Positions 1 through 9,485 are shown, numbered from the stretch's first letter. The stretch: DNA of 64,000 bases from Amycolatopsis deserti (GCF_014653945.1 NZ_BNAU01000002.1:186001-250000), one strand, 5' to 3'. Notes: generated by a model not told the origin, from the sequence alone. A program made the numbers and translations.

Positions 1-2
1 CG

Positions 3-581
<579 letters not shown>

Positions 582-587
582 CCGGCC

Positions 588-1862
588 GTGTTCCGCTCGC
601 TGTCCGGGCTGACCACGCGGGGGCGGTGCCTGCTCGCCGCCGGGGTGGCGGCCGCGGTGTGCGCGGTGGTGCTCAACGAGCGCGACCTGCTGCGGGTCGC
701 GGTGTTCGTGGTGGCGCTGCCGCTGCTGATCGCCCTGTTCATCGCGGCGTCGCGGGTGCGCATCGGCGCGTCCCGCAAGCTGCTGCCCGAGCGCGTCTCG
801 GCCGGGTCGGCGGGCGAGGTGGAGCTGGCGCTGTGGCGCGACGGCAAGCTGCCCGCCGGTGAGGTCCTGCTCGAGGACGGGGTGCCCTACGCGCTGGGGT
901 CGCGGCCGCGCTTCGTCGTGGAGCGCCTGCCGCACGGCCGCGTCATCGCGCTGCGCTACCCGATCCAGCCGATGATGCGCGGGATCCAGCAGGTCGGCCC
1001 GCTGCGTGCGACGCTGACCGACCCGTTCGGGCTGTGCGAGTTCGACCGCGAGCTGATCGCGCATTCGCGGCTGGTCGTGGTGCCGAAGGTGGTGTCCCTG
1101 TGGGGGCTGCCCAGCGGCGCCGGGATCGGCGCGGGCGACGACGGCAGCGTCCGGCTGCACGCCGGCCAGGGCGAGACCGACGTGGTGGTGCGGCAGTACC
1201 GGCAGGGCGACGACCTGCGCAAGGTGCACTGGCGCTCGACCGCGCGGCGCGACGAGATCATGGTGCGGGTCGAGGAGCGGCCGTGGCGCGGCGGGACGAC
1301 CGTCCTGCTCGACCACCGGGCCGCGGCGCACCACGGCACCGGGCCGGCCGCGAGCCTGGAGTGGGCGATCTCGTTCGCCGCGAGCGTGTGCGTGCACGTG
1401 CGGCGGGCCGGGCACCGCGTCCGGCTGGTCACCGAGCACGGCAAACCGCTGGCCGACGTGCCCGGCGACGGCGGCGAGGGCTACGACAACGTGCTGCTCG
1501 ACGCGCTGGCCGCGCTGCAGCCGGCGCACCAGCGCGACCTGACGACGGGTCATGATCCGGCCGAGGGGCAGGAGCTGATCGCGATCCTGGGGACGGTGTC
1601 GAACCAGGCGGTGACGGAGCTGGCGCGGTTCCGGCCGCGGGGCATCCGGAGCTTGGCGGTGCTGCTGGACACCCCGGCGTGGTCCGGGGGCGTGAGCGCG
1701 CCGGAACATCGCGCGGCGGCGACGGAGGAGTCGGCGGCGCTGCTGCGGGCGGCCGGCTGGGGCGTCGTGGTGGCCGGCCCGAACAGCCCGATGCCCCAGG
1801 TCTGGGGCGATTTGTGCCGCACCGCCGCGGGGCGGGGCACCCTCATCGGGGGCGCGCTGTGA
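588..1862 (+). CDS. DUF58 domain protein, MoxR partner
   Basis: This is a 424-residue protein with a GTG start six bases after the moxR stop. Two hydrophobic segments near residues 11-28 and 33-52 should anchor it in the membrane. The DUF58 signature YRQGDDLRKVHWRSTARR lies near the middle (about residue 205), followed by a von Willebrand-like fold with VLLDHRAA. DUF58 proteins are thought to be clients of the adjacent MoxR ATPase. The stop codon TGA at 1860-1862 overlaps a GTG (GTGA) that opens the next frame, so translational coupling is plausible. The family is clear from the motif and context. The molecular role is not established. Confidence 0.9.
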   Translation: MFRSLSGLTTRGRCLLAAGVAAAVCAVVLNERDLLRVAVFVVALPLLIALFIAASRVRIGASRKLLPERVSAGSAGEVELALWRDGKLPAGEVLLEDGVPYALGSRPRFVVERLPHGRVIALRYPIQPMMRGIQQVGPLRATLTDPFGLCEFDRELIAHSRLVVVPKVVSLWGLPSGAGIGAGDDGSVRLHAGQGETDVVVRQYRQGDDLRKVHWRSTARRDEIMVRVEERPWRGGTTVLLDHRAAAHHGTGPAASLEWAISFAASVCVHVRRAGHRVRLVTEHGKPLADVPGDGGEGYDNVLLDALAALQPAHQRDLTTGHDPAEGQELIAILGTVSNQAVTELARFRPRGIRSLAVLLDTPAWSGGVSAPEHRAAATEESAALLRAAGWGVVVAGPNSPMPQVWGDLCRTAAGRGTLIGGAL

Positions 1863-2410
1863 ACGGGCGCGACCGTCTGACGGCGGGCAGCGCATCGGTC
1901 CACGGCCGCTCCGCGGCGGGCTCGCGCCGGTTCACGCTTGGTGAGCCCACCGCGCGCCACGCCACCAGCGGCGCTACCGCGGACCCGCGCCCCGCCACGG
2001 CGGAGCGGCGCCACGTGGCGGGCTGGCTCACCGCGCGCCACGCCACCGCCCGGCGAGACAGCACCACGGACCCGCGCCCAGCCGCGACGACCACCGCCGC
2101 GCAGCGGCGTCACCGGGCAGGCCCGCGCCACTTCGCGCCCGGTCAGCCCATCGCGTTCCACGCGACCACCGGCACCGCCACCCAGCGAACCGCCGCCCCG
2201 TTCCACGCCACGGCGACCACCACCCGCCCCGCCGCTGAAATCACCACCCGCCCCGCCGCTGAGCCCAACCCGGCCCCGCGCGGACCACACCACCTTCGCC
2301 CGCCCGCGCGCCACGCCATCGCGCGCGCCGCGGGCGCCAAGGGCACCCTGTGCACCGCGGGCATCACGGGCCCCGCGGCCGGCCACCTGAACTCCGGGGG
2401 ATCGCAGTGA
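1859..2410 (+). CDS. low-complexity Thr/Ala/Arg/His-rich hypothetical protein between DUF58 and transglutaminase genes
   Basis: The frame is open for 183 codons. It starts at a GTG that overlaps the DUF58 stop (GTGA) and ends in a TGA that overlaps the GTG of the next gene (GTGA). Third positions are nearly all G or C, as in real genes here. The product, however, is repetitive (ARHAT, TRPAAE, DPRPA) and lacks hydrophobic segments or a recognisable fold. Related operons usually pass directly from DUF58 to the transglutaminase gene. It may be a real coupled protein, or an expanded GC-rich insertion that happens to stay open. I do not recognise it. Confidence 0.4.
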   Translation: MNGRDRLTAGSASVHGRSAAGSRRFTLGEPTARHATSGATADPRPATAERRHVAGWLTARHATARRDSTTDPRPAATTTAAQRRHRAGPRHFAPGQPIAFHATTGTATQRTAAPFHATATTTRPAAEITTRPAAEPNPAPRGPHHLRPPARHAIARAAGAKGTLCTAGITGPAAGHLNSGGSQ

Positions 2411-4902
2411 CCACGCTGACCGGCCGTCCGCCGCGTCCCGAGCAGCAGCCCGACGCCCCGCCGCCGGGGCGGCCGGAGCTGCACCGCCCCACGCAGCGCG
2501 TCGTGGAGCCGCCGCCGCAGTGGCGGGGCTCGATCCTCGCGCCGATCGCCGCCGGGCTCGCCACCCTGTGCGCCTCCACCTCGCTGACCGGCGTCGTCGG
2601 CGGGGCCGGCTGGCTCGGGTACGTCACGGTGGCCGTCGTGCTCGTCGCCGCCACCGGGCTCGCCCTGCGGACCATCCGCACGCCGACCGCGGTCGTCGGG
2701 CTGGCCCAGCTCGTCGTGCTGTTGCTGTTGATCACCGGCGTGTTCACCAGCAGCGGCATCCTCGGCGTGATCCCCGGCCCGGCCGCGTTCAGCGAGATCA
2801 ACGGCGTCCTCACCGCGGCGTTCGAGCAGATCCGCACCGGCCTGCCGCCGGTCGAGGCGACCCCGCCGATCCTGTGCCTGGTGACCATCGCGATCGGCCT
2901 GGTCGCGGTGCTCGTGGACACCCTCGCCGTCGCCGCCTCCGCGCCCGCCGCCACCGGTCTGGTGCTGCTGTGCGTCTACGCGGTGCCCGCCTCGCTGGCC
3001 GACGACATGCTCCCGTGGTGGACGTTCCTGCTCGGCGCGGCGGCCTTCGCGGGCCTGCTCGCCGTCGACGGCAACCACCGCCACCGCCGCTGGCGCAACC
3101 GCGACTCCGGCCTCGGCAACGCACCGGCCGCCGCGTCCGCACCGGTGGCCGTGGTCGCGGTCGCCGTGGTCCTGGGCCTGGTCGCGGGCACCGCGATCAC
3201 CGCGGTCGGCACCGTCGGGCGCCTGCCCGGCAGCGGCCGCAGCGGCGCCGGCGCCGGGTCCGGCGGGCTGGGCGTCAACCCGTTCACCTCGCTGCGCGGC
3301 ATGCTCGACCAGGGCAACACGGTCGACCTGTTCCGCGTCCGCGGCCTGGGCAACGACAAGCGCCTGCTGCGCGCGTTCACGCTCGACACCTACCGCCCCA
3401 ACCGCGGCTGGAGCCTGCCGGACGGCCCGATGCCGGCCGGTTTCCCGGCCAACCAGCCGCTGCCCGCCGCGCCCGGTGACGACGGCGCCGGCGAGGCCCG
3501 CCAGATCCAGATCGAGCCGCTGAACTGGGTCGACGTGTGGATGCCGGTGTACGGGCAGCTGCGCGGCCTGCAGGGCGTGTCGCAGGGCTGGTACTACGAC
3601 CCGACCAGCGGCGCGGTGTTCAGCGAGCGCAAGCAGCGCATCCCGGCCTACGTGGAGACCGCGTCCCTGGCCGAGCCGACGAAGGAACAGCTGAAGTCGG
3701 CCAGCACCCGCGGCGGCGACATCCCGGCGAGCTACAGCCAGATCACCGGTGTCGACCCGCGCGTGGTCAGCCTCGCCCGGGACCTCGCGGCGGGCGCGGC
3801 CACCGACTTCGACCGGGCAAGCGCGATCTGGCGGTACTTCAGCGCCGAGAACGGGTTCACCTACGACACGGAGACGGCCGCCGCGACCGACAGCGACGCC
3901 CTGGCCGACTTCCTGCTCAACGGCAAGCGCGGCTTCTGCGAGCAGTTCGCCTCCGCGATGGCCGTGATGCTGCGGGTGCTGAACATCCCGTCCCGGGTGG
4001 CGGTCGGGTTCACCTCCGGCTACGCCGACGGCGACTCGCGCATGATCACCTCGCAGGACGCGCACGCGTGGGTCGAGGTGTACTTCGACGACCTGGGCTG
4101 GGTCAGCTTCGACCCGACCCCGCGCTCCGACGGCCGCGGCTACGTCCCGCCGTACCTGCAGTCCGGCGCCACCTCCAGCGGGTCCTCGGACTCGGAGGAG
4201 CAGGACGTGCCGAGCGTGTCCACCACGCGGGTCGCGCCCACCGGGGCCCCCGAGACGCAGGGCAGCGCCGCCAACCCGGGTGGCACGCAGGCCGCGCCGG
4301 CCGGTTCGGCGCCGGGCTGGACCGGGTGGATCGCGCTGGTGCTGGTGCTGATCGCGCTGGCCCTGACCGCCGGCGCGTTCGTCGCGATCCGCAAGTTCCG
4401 CGGGCGGACGGCGTCCTGGCTGCCGCTGGCCGCGGCCGGGGCGTGGCTGGTCGCCGTGGTGCTCACCGCGTGGCTGGTGCACTGGGTGCTGGCCCTGGTG
4501 CTGTTCCTGCTCGCGGTGGCGGGGCTGACCCCGGCGGTGCTGCGGGAGATCCAGCGGCGGCGGCGCCTCACCGCGATCACGGCGCACCGGCCGGGCGCGG
4601 CGGACGCGGCGTGGGCTGAGCTGATGGACGAGTGCGCCGACCGCGGCGTCCCGATCCCACCGAGCGACACCGTGCGGGCGGCGGCGCAGAAGATGGCGGT
4701 GCAGCACAACCTGGACGACGCCGGGAAGGCCGACCTGCGCACGGTGATCACCGAGGTGGAGCGCTCGTGGTACTCCCCCAGCCAGTCCACGGACGCCGAT
4801 TTCGCGACCGCGTTCGAGGGGCTGCGCCGGAGCCTGCAGCGCAACGCGCCGATGTCCTGGCGCGGGCGGCTGTTCCCGCGCTCGGTCTTCCGCCGGCGCT
4901 AG
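2407..4902 (+). CDS. TgpA-type membrane transglutaminase-like protein
   Basis: This is an 831-residue multi-pass membrane protein with an extracytoplasmic transglutaminase-like domain. I chose the GTG at 2407 because GGGGGA lies just upstream and the start overlaps the previous stop as GTGA; an in-frame ATG at 2350 is less likely. About six N-terminal transmembrane helices precede a large outside domain. That domain carries the papain-like triad: Cys511 in GFCEQFASAM, His553 in DAHAWVEV and Asp569 in DPTPR. Two more helices (about 640-720) and a cytoplasmic tail follow. Proteins of this kind accompany moxR and DUF58 genes and are thought to act at the cell envelope. Substrates are unknown. 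Confidence 0.92.
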   Translation: MTTLTGRPPRPEQQPDAPPPGRPELHRPTQRVVEPPPQWRGSILAPIAAGLATLCASTSLTGVVGGAGWLGYVTVAVVLVAATGLALRTIRTPTAVVGLAQLVVLLLLITGVFTSSGILGVIPGPAAFSEINGVLTAAFEQIRTGLPPVEATPPILCLVTIAIGLVAVLVDTLAVAASAPAATGLVLLCVYAVPASLADDMLPWWTFLLGAAAFAGLLAVDGNHRHRRWRNRDSGLGNAPAAASAPVAVVAVAVVLGLVAGTAITAVGTVGRLPGSGRSGAGAGSGGLGVNPFTSLRGMLDQGNTVDLFRVRGLGNDKRLLRAFTLDTYRPNRGWSLPDGPMPAGFPANQPLPAAPGDDGAGEARQIQIEPLNWVDVWMPVYGQLRGLQGVSQGWYYDPTSGAVFSERKQRIPAYVETASLAEPTKEQLKSASTRGGDIPASYSQITGVDPRVVSLARDLAAGAATDFDRASAIWRYFSAENGFTYDTETAAATDSDALADFLLNGKRGFCEQFASAMAVMLRVLNIPSRVAVGFTSGYADGDSRMITSQDAHAWVEVYFDDLGWVSFDPTPRSDGRGYVPPYLQSGATSSGSSDSEEQDVPSVSTTRVAPTGAPETQGSAANPGGTQAAPAGSAPGWTGWIALVLVLIALALTAGAFVAIRKFRGRTASWLPLAAAGAWLVAVVLTAWLVHWVLALVLFLLAVAGLTPAVLREIQRRRRLTAITAHRPGAADAAWAELMDECADRGVPIPPSDTVRAAAQKMAVQHNLDDAGKADLRTVITEVERSWYSPSQSTDADFATAFEGLRRSLQRNAPMSWRGRLFPRSVFRRR

Positions 4903-4956
4903 CGCGCGTGATTTGACAGGTTGTCGATCGTCGGGGCAGTCGGGTGATGGGGGTGG

Positions 4957-4974
4957 CCTGCCCGTGCGGGCAGG
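4957..4974. terminator. hairpin between convergent genes
   Basis: CCTGCCC and GGGCAGG form a perfect 7-bp stem with a GTGC tetraloop. It lies between the transglutaminase gene and the convergent glucosidase gene. No T-run follows on either strand, so a termination role rests on stem strength and position only. Confidence 0.4.
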
Positions 4975-5119
4975 GCTGCCAGGCGGTAGGCCCGTGTTCG
5001 GCGATCCGGGCCGCCCGACATCGCGCCACCATCAGCTGCGGGGCATACACGCACTCCGCCCGGAGGCCCTCCCCACAACCAACCCAGCACGCCGTCCACA
5101 ACCTCACGAGTCGCGACTG

Positions 5120-6583
5120 CTAGCCGACGTCGAACACGGCGCCGGCGCCCGGGCCGAGCACGTCACCACCGCCGTCCGTCGAGACCAGCACCCGCCCGCC
5201 GAACCCGAGTGCGCGTGGCGTGTCGCTGAAGTTCAGGGCCACCAGGGTGCGTTCGCCGTCCGCCACGCGCTGGTAGGCGAGCACGCCGGGCGGCGCGTCC
5301 AGGAACTCCTGGCTGCCGTGGCGCAGTGAGGGCCGGGCGCGCCGCAGCGCCAGCAGCGCGCGGTACAGCGCCAGCATCGACCCCTGGTCCCGCCGCTCCA
5401 CGGCCACGTTGAGGTGCTCGGCCGTGTCGCCGACCGGCAGCCACGGCTCGCCGGTGGTGAACCCGGCGCCGGGGCCGGCCACGGACGGCGGCGCCCACGG
5501 CATCGGGGTGCGCTGCGGGTCGCGGCCGTTGCGATCGGTGCCCGCCCCGGGCGGCAACGCGGTGTCCGGCAGGCCCAGCTCCTCACCCTGGTACAGGAAC
5601 GGCGTGCCGCGCAGGGTCAGCAGCAGCACCGCCGCCAGGCGCGCCCCGGCCGCGGACCAGCGGCTCGCGATCCGGGGCTCGTCGTGGTTGTTCAGGAACC
5701 ACGCGGGCCACACGTCCGGCCCGGCCAGGTCCAGGAACTCCTCGACGGTGCGCCGGATCGCCGCGGCATCGCACGGCACCCGGGCGAACACGAAGTTGTG
5801 CGCCAGGTGCAGCTCCCCGGGCGCGAGGTAGGGCAGGATCCGGCGCTGGTCGAACTCCCACACCTCCCCGATCACCGCCACGTCCGGGTAGGAGTCGGCG
5901 ACCGCGCGGACCTCGCGCAGGTACGCGTGCAGCGTCGGCCAGTCCTGTTGCCGCGACGGCTCGCCGGGCACGTTGTCGCGCAACGCCGGGTCCTTGCCGA
6001 GACGGTTGATCGAGTCGAGCCGCACCCCGTCCACACCGCGGTCCAGCCAGAACCGCAGCACGTCCAGCTGCGCGGCGCGCACCGCCGGGTTTGTCCAGTC
6101 CAGGTCGGGCTGCTGCGGCAGGTGCGAGTGCAGGTACCAGCGCCCCGCTTCGGGATGCCACGTCCAGGCTGGGCTGCCCGGCGGGAACCCGGCGAGCCAG
6201 TTGTTCGGGGGCCTGGTCCCGTCCCGCCACACGTAGAAGTCCGGGCGCGTGGTGAACCACGGGTGCCGGTCGCTGGTGTGGCCGAGCACGATGTCCAGGA
6301 TCACCCGCAGACCGTGCTCGTGCGCGGCGGTGATCAGGGCGTCGGCGTCGGCATCGGTGCCGAAGACCGGGTCGACGGCGGTGTGGTCGCTGATGTCGTA
6401 GCCGAAGTCGAGCATCGGCGACCGGAAGAACGGCGAGATCCACAGCGCGTCCACGCCGAGCCACCGCAGGTACGGCAGCCGTTCGAGGATGCCCGGCAGG
6501 TCGCCGATGCCGTCGCCGTCGCTGTCGGCGAAGCTGCGCGGGTAGACCTGGTAAATCACCGCGTCCTGCCACCACGGCCTCAT
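5120..6583 (-). CDS. GH13 alpha-glucosidase / oligo-1,6-glucosidase family
   Basis: This 487-residue cytoplasmic glycoside hydrolase of family GH13 probably cleaves alpha-linked oligosaccharides such as maltose, isomaltose, sucrose or trehalose. All four conserved regions are visible: DIVLGHTS near 97-104, GVRLDS with the nucleophile Asp190, VIGEVWE with the acid/base Glu240, and FLNNHDEPR with Asp301. Region I has Gly where most relatives have Asn. The ATG overlaps the stop of the upstream MFS gene (ATGA), so the two are translated as an operon under the divergent LacI regulator. Exact sugar specificity cannot be read from the sequence. Confidence 0.9.
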   Translation of the reverse strand: MRPWWQDAVIYQVYPRSFADSDGDGIGDLPGILERLPYLRWLGVDALWISPFFRSPMLDFGYDISDHTAVDPVFGTDADADALITAAHEHGLRVILDIVLGHTSDRHPWFTTRPDFYVWRDGTRPPNNWLAGFPPGSPAWTWHPEAGRWYLHSHLPQQPDLDWTNPAVRAAQLDVLRFWLDRGVDGVRLDSINRLGKDPALRDNVPGEPSRQQDWPTLHAYLREVRAVADSYPDVAVIGEVWEFDQRRILPYLAPGELHLAHNFVFARVPCDAAAIRRTVEEFLDLAGPDVWPAWFLNNHDEPRIASRWSAAGARLAAVLLLTLRGTPFLYQGEELGLPDTALPPGAGTDRNGRDPQRTPMPWAPPSVAGPGAGFTTGEPWLPVGDTAEHLNVAVERRDQGSMLALYRALLALRRARPSLRHGSQEFLDAPPGVLAYQRVADGERTLVALNFSDTPRALGFGGRVLVSTDGGGDVLGPGAGAVFDVG

Positions 6584-7719
6584 GACGCTCCCCGGAACGC
6601 GGCGGACCGGCGGACGACCAGCGTGGCGGCCAGCCCGCACCCCGCCGCCAGCGCCACCGCGGCGGGCAGGGCGCCGTGGTCGAGGGCGGCGCCGCCGACC
6701 GCGGCACCGGTGGCGATGCCGATCTGGAAGGCGACGATGTAGACCGCGGACGCCAGGTCCGGCTGGCCGGCCACGCGCAGGACCGCGGCCTGCAGCACCA
6801 CGGCCATCCCGCCGGCCGGCACGGCCCACAGCACGACCGCCGCACCAGCGAGCACGCCGGAACCCGGGATCAGCAGCACGAGCATGCACACCGCGAGCCC
6901 GCCGGTGACGACCACGGCGGTGGCGCGCGGATGGCTGTCCACCCGCCGCCCGATCAGGACCAGGCCGAGCAGGCCGGCCGCGCCGTGCGCGAACAGCAGG
7001 CCGGACGTCGCCGCCCCGGTGAGGTGGACGGACCGGGCGATGATCGCGGTGATGTAGGTGAAGGCGGCGAAGTGCCCGGTCACCACGATCAGCGTGGCGA
7101 GGTTGACGGGGAGCAGGGCCCGGTTCAGCGATCCGCGGCGCGGCGCCGGCGGTCCGGCCGGGGTGGGTTCGACCGTCGCGCGGATCGCCACCGCCGCCAG
7201 CGCGGCGGCGCCGGCCACCGCGAGGACAGTGGGCCGCCAGCCGATCGTCTCGCCGAGCCACGAGCTCAGCGGGAGCCCGAAGAGGAACGCCAGCGAGTTG
7301 CCCGCGAAGACCACCGCGGTGGCGCGGCCGGCCCGCTGCGGTCCGAGCAGGCGGGCGGCCATCGGCGCGACCACCGACCAGAACACCCCGTGCCCGGCCG
7401 CCGCGACCAGCCGGGCGACCACCGCGACGGCGTATCCGGGCGCGAGCGCCAGCAGCAGGTTCGACACCGCGATCGCCGCGACCGTGACGAGCGCGGCCGT
7501 GCGGCGGTCCCAGCGGGCCGTCAGCGCGACCAGCGGGACGACCGAGACCGCGACCACGATCGCGTACCCGGTCATCAGCAGCCCGATGGCCGAACCGGAC
7601 ACGTCGAACCCGGCCGCGAACTGCGGCAGCAGGGCGACCGGCAGGTTCTCCGAGGTCACGGACACGAAGCAGGCGGCGCTGAGCGCTCCGAGCGCGACAC
7701 CCGTCTTGTGGATGCGCAT
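6580..7719 (-). CDS. MFS transporter (sugar efflux / arabinose efflux-like)
   Basis: This 379-residue major facilitator protein has about 12 hydrophobic helices. A conserved cytoplasmic loop between helices 2 and 3 reads ALTARWDRRTA, a variant of the GxLaDrxGrr motif. It resembles the DHA1 group of sugar or drug exporters. The start is the ATG at 7717-7719, directly beside a palindrome in the divergent promoter. The stop overlaps the glucosidase start, so it is the first gene of a two-gene operon likely controlled by the LacI protein on the other strand. Transport direction and substrate are not determined. Confidence 0.85.
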   Translation of the reverse strand: MRIHKTGVALGALSAACFVSVTSENLPVALLPQFAAGFDVSGSAIGLLMTGYAIVVAVSVVPLVALTARWDRRTAALVTVAAIAVSNLLLALAPGYAVAVVARLVAAAGHGVFWSVVAPMAARLLGPQRAGRATAVVFAGNSLAFLFGLPLSSWLGETIGWRPTVLAVAGAAALAAVAIRATVEPTPAGPPAPRRGSLNRALLPVNLATLIVVTGHFAAFTYITAIIARSVHLTGAATSGLLFAHGAAGLLGLVLIGRRVDSHPRATAVVVTGGLAVCMLVLLIPGSGVLAGAAVVLWAVPAGGMAVVLQAAVLRVAGQPDLASAVYIVAFQIGIATGAAVGGAALDHGALPAAVALAAGCGLAATLVVRRSAAFRGAS

Positions 7720-7735
7720 TGTGTAACGATACACA
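7720..7735. promoter_or_regulatory. inverted-repeat operator in the divergent MFS-lacI promoter
   Basis: TGTGTAACGATACACA has perfect 6-bp arms around a 4-base centre. It sits just upstream of the -10 box of the regulator gene and directly against the ATG of the transporter. This is the expected site for the LacI-family protein encoded next to it. Confidence 0.6.
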
Positions 7736-7737
7736 GA

Positions 7738-7743
7738 TAGGGT
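7738..7743 (+). promoter_or_regulatory. -10 box TAGGGT of the LacI-family gene (leaderless)
   Basis: TAGGGT ends six bases before the ATG at 7750, which puts transcription start at or next to that ATG. This favours 7750 over the GTG at 7744. Confidence 0.5.
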
Positions 7744-7749
7744 GTGGGC

Positions 7750-8793
7750 ATGTCCAGCCCGGGATCGCCCCGCGTCACGATGGCCGAGGTGGCGCGCCGC
7801 AGCGGTGTCTCGCCGATGACCGTGTCGTACTGCTACAACCAGCCGGACCGGGTCGCTCCGGAGACGTTGCGGCGGGTCCGCGCGGTGGCCGCCGAGCTGG
7901 GCTACCGGGGGCCGGACCCGACCGCGCGGTCGCTGCGCCGCCGCCGCACCGGCACGATCGGCGTGGTGCTCGGCGAGCACCTCGCCTACGCCTTCGAGGA
8001 CCCGCAGGCTCGCAGCTTCCTCACGGGGGTCGCCGAGGTCTGCCGCGAGCGCGGGACCGGGCTGAACCTGATTCCGACCACCGGGGCGGACACCGACGTC
8101 GAGCGCGTGACGTCGGCGTCGGTGGACGGCTACATCGTCTGGACCACCGCCGACGACGACCCGGTGCTGCCCGTGGTGACCGGTCTGGGCAAGCCGGTCG
8201 CGGTGCACGGCGGCCCGGCCGCGCCCGGCGCGCGGGTGGTGACGATCGACAACCGGGCCTCGGCGCGTGACCTGGCCGCCCGCACGTTCGCCGGGGCGGC
8301 GCGGCCCGCGGTGCTGAGCTTCCCGTTCGGCCGGGACCGCAGGGCGCGGCTGGTGACCGGGCCGGCCCCCGACGGCGTGGAGTTCCCGGTGACGCGGGAA
8401 CGGCTACGCGGCATCGCAGAGTATTGCCAGGACGCGGGTCTCGACTGGCGAGAGCTGCCGGTGGCGGTGGTGGCCCGCAACGACCGCGCCGCAGCGGCGG
8501 AGATGGCCGACGCCCTGCTGGACACCGGGGCGGACGCGGTGGTGGCGATGAGCGACCAGCTGGCGTTCGCCGTCCTGGACGCCGCCCGCCGCCGGGGCCT
8601 GCGGGTGCCGGGGGACCTCGCGGTCGCCGGCTGGGACGACGACCCGGACGCGGAATCGGCGGGGCTCACCACGATCGCCCAGTCCCTGCGCGACCAGGGC
8701 CGGAGCTGCGCGCTGATCGCCCTCGGCGCCGACGCCCCGGTCGAGACTTCCTGGTCGGTGGTCGTCCGCGCCAGCACGCGTCACGAGGCATGA
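7750..8793 (+). CDS. LacI-family transcriptional regulator
   Basis: This 347-residue repressor-type protein has an N-terminal LacI helix-turn-helix, TMAEVARRSGVSPMTVSYCY, and the hinge region RSLRRRRTGTIGVVL. A periplasmic-binding-protein-like effector domain fills the rest. GWDDDPDAESAGLTTI near the C-terminus is typical of the family. It is divergent from the transporter/glucosidase operon, and the palindrome between them is a likely operator. It probably senses a sugar or sugar derivative and controls that operon and itself. The ATG start is chosen from the leaderless promoter geometry. Confidence 0.92.
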   Translation: MSSPGSPRVTMAEVARRSGVSPMTVSYCYNQPDRVAPETLRRVRAVAAELGYRGPDPTARSLRRRRTGTIGVVLGEHLAYAFEDPQARSFLTGVAEVCRERGTGLNLIPTTGADTDVERVTSASVDGYIVWTTADDDPVLPVVTGLGKPVAVHGGPAAPGARVVTIDNRASARDLAARTFAGAARPAVLSFPFGRDRRARLVTGPAPDGVEFPVTRERLRGIAEYCQDAGLDWRELPVAVVARNDRAAAAEMADALLDTGADAVVAMSDQLAFAVLDAARRRGLRVPGDLAVAGWDDDPDAESAGLTTIAQSLRDQGRSCALIALGADAPVETSWSVVVRASTRHEA

Positions 8794-8978
8794 GCTTGAG
8801 ACCCCCGCACGGCGGCTTCGGCGACCACGGCCCGCGCCCCAGCGCGGTTCACCCGCCGGCGGGCAGCCTCCCGTGCGGGCGCCTCGTCAGCCGCTTCCGG
8901 ACCGGCCGTTGCCGCGGGCGGCAGCGCCGTGCCACTGGCGCCGCTGACCGGCCGCGGTCGGCTGAGGGGCCCATGCGA

Positions 8979-9011
8979 AAGTGCCTACGCCCGCACTGGA
9001 CGTAGGCACTT
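8979..9011 (-). terminator. hairpin downstream of the DUF3040 gene
   Basis: AAGTGCCTACG and CGTAGGCACTT form a perfect 11-bp stem with an 11-base loop, 12 bases after the stop of the minus-strand DUF3040 gene. The T-run is poor, but the position fits a terminator. Confidence 0.65.
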
Positions 9012-9023
9012 CGCGGAGAAGAA

Positions 9024-9407
9024 CTACTGCTCTTCGAAGCGCTGGCGGAAACGCTCTTCCATCCGCTGCGTGAACGAACTCTTCGCCTTGACGGGCTTGC
9101 CACCGCTCTGCGTGCCGTCGCCCCCGCCACGGCCGGAGAACAACGCGAGCATCGCGCCCGCGAACATCACGACGAAACCGAACACGCTCATCAACGGCAC
9201 GTCGGCGACCCACAGGGCCCGCACCATCACACCCAGTACGAGCAGGGCGACACCGACGACGAACAGCGCGATCCCCTGGATTCGGCGGCGGCGGGCGGGC
9301 CGGCGGAACCGGGCACCGCGCACCGTAGACGCGAACTTGGGGTCCTCGGCATAGAGCTCGCGCTCGATCTGGTCGAGCAGCCGCTGCTCATGCTCGGAGA
9401 GTGGCAT
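9024..9407 (-). CDS. DUF3040 membrane protein
   Basis: This is a 127-residue protein. The N-terminus, MPLSEHEQRLLDQIERELYA, is the hallmark of DUF3040, a family found mainly in Actinobacteria. A short basic stretch, then two transmembrane helices (about residues 43-62 and 70-90), and a charged Arg/Glu tail follow. A good Shine-Dalgarno, AGGAGG, precedes the ATG. Relatives are often found near dinB and the mraZ cell-wall cluster, and here dinB lies upstream on the same strand. Function is unknown. A strong hairpin follows the stop. Confidence 0.9.
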   Translation of the reverse strand: MPLSEHEQRLLDQIERELYAEDPKFASTVRGARFRRPARRRRIQGIALFVVGVALLVLGVMVRALWVADVPLMSVFGFVVMFAGAMLALFSGRGGGDGTQSGGKPVKAKSSFTQRMEERFRQRFEEQ

Positions 9408-9467
9408 CTTTCCTCCTCCGGCACAGCTGTCGCGGGCGCCGGGCCGCGCAACGTCCTGGACCCAACA

Positions 9468-9485
9468 GACACCCCTAGTGGTGTC
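9468..9485. promoter_or_regulatory. inverted repeat upstream of DUF3040
   Basis: GACACC and GGTGTC flank a 6-base centre between the dinB stop and the DUF3040 start. The arms resemble the operators of the RHH regulator near 44.1 kb. It may be a regulatory site. No protein is assigned. Confidence 0.35.

Noticed and set aside
2143-4707. A very long open frame on the strand opposite the transglutaminase gene
   Set aside because: It is rich in Arg, Gly, Gln and His without any domain. The plus strand has the catalytic triad and a coherent protein. GC-rich third positions create such shadows.
4903-5119. A short minus-strand frame in the interval between the transglutaminase and glucosidase genes
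   Set aside because: The predicted peptide is low complexity and the interval is better explained as a convergent non-coding spacer with a hairpin.
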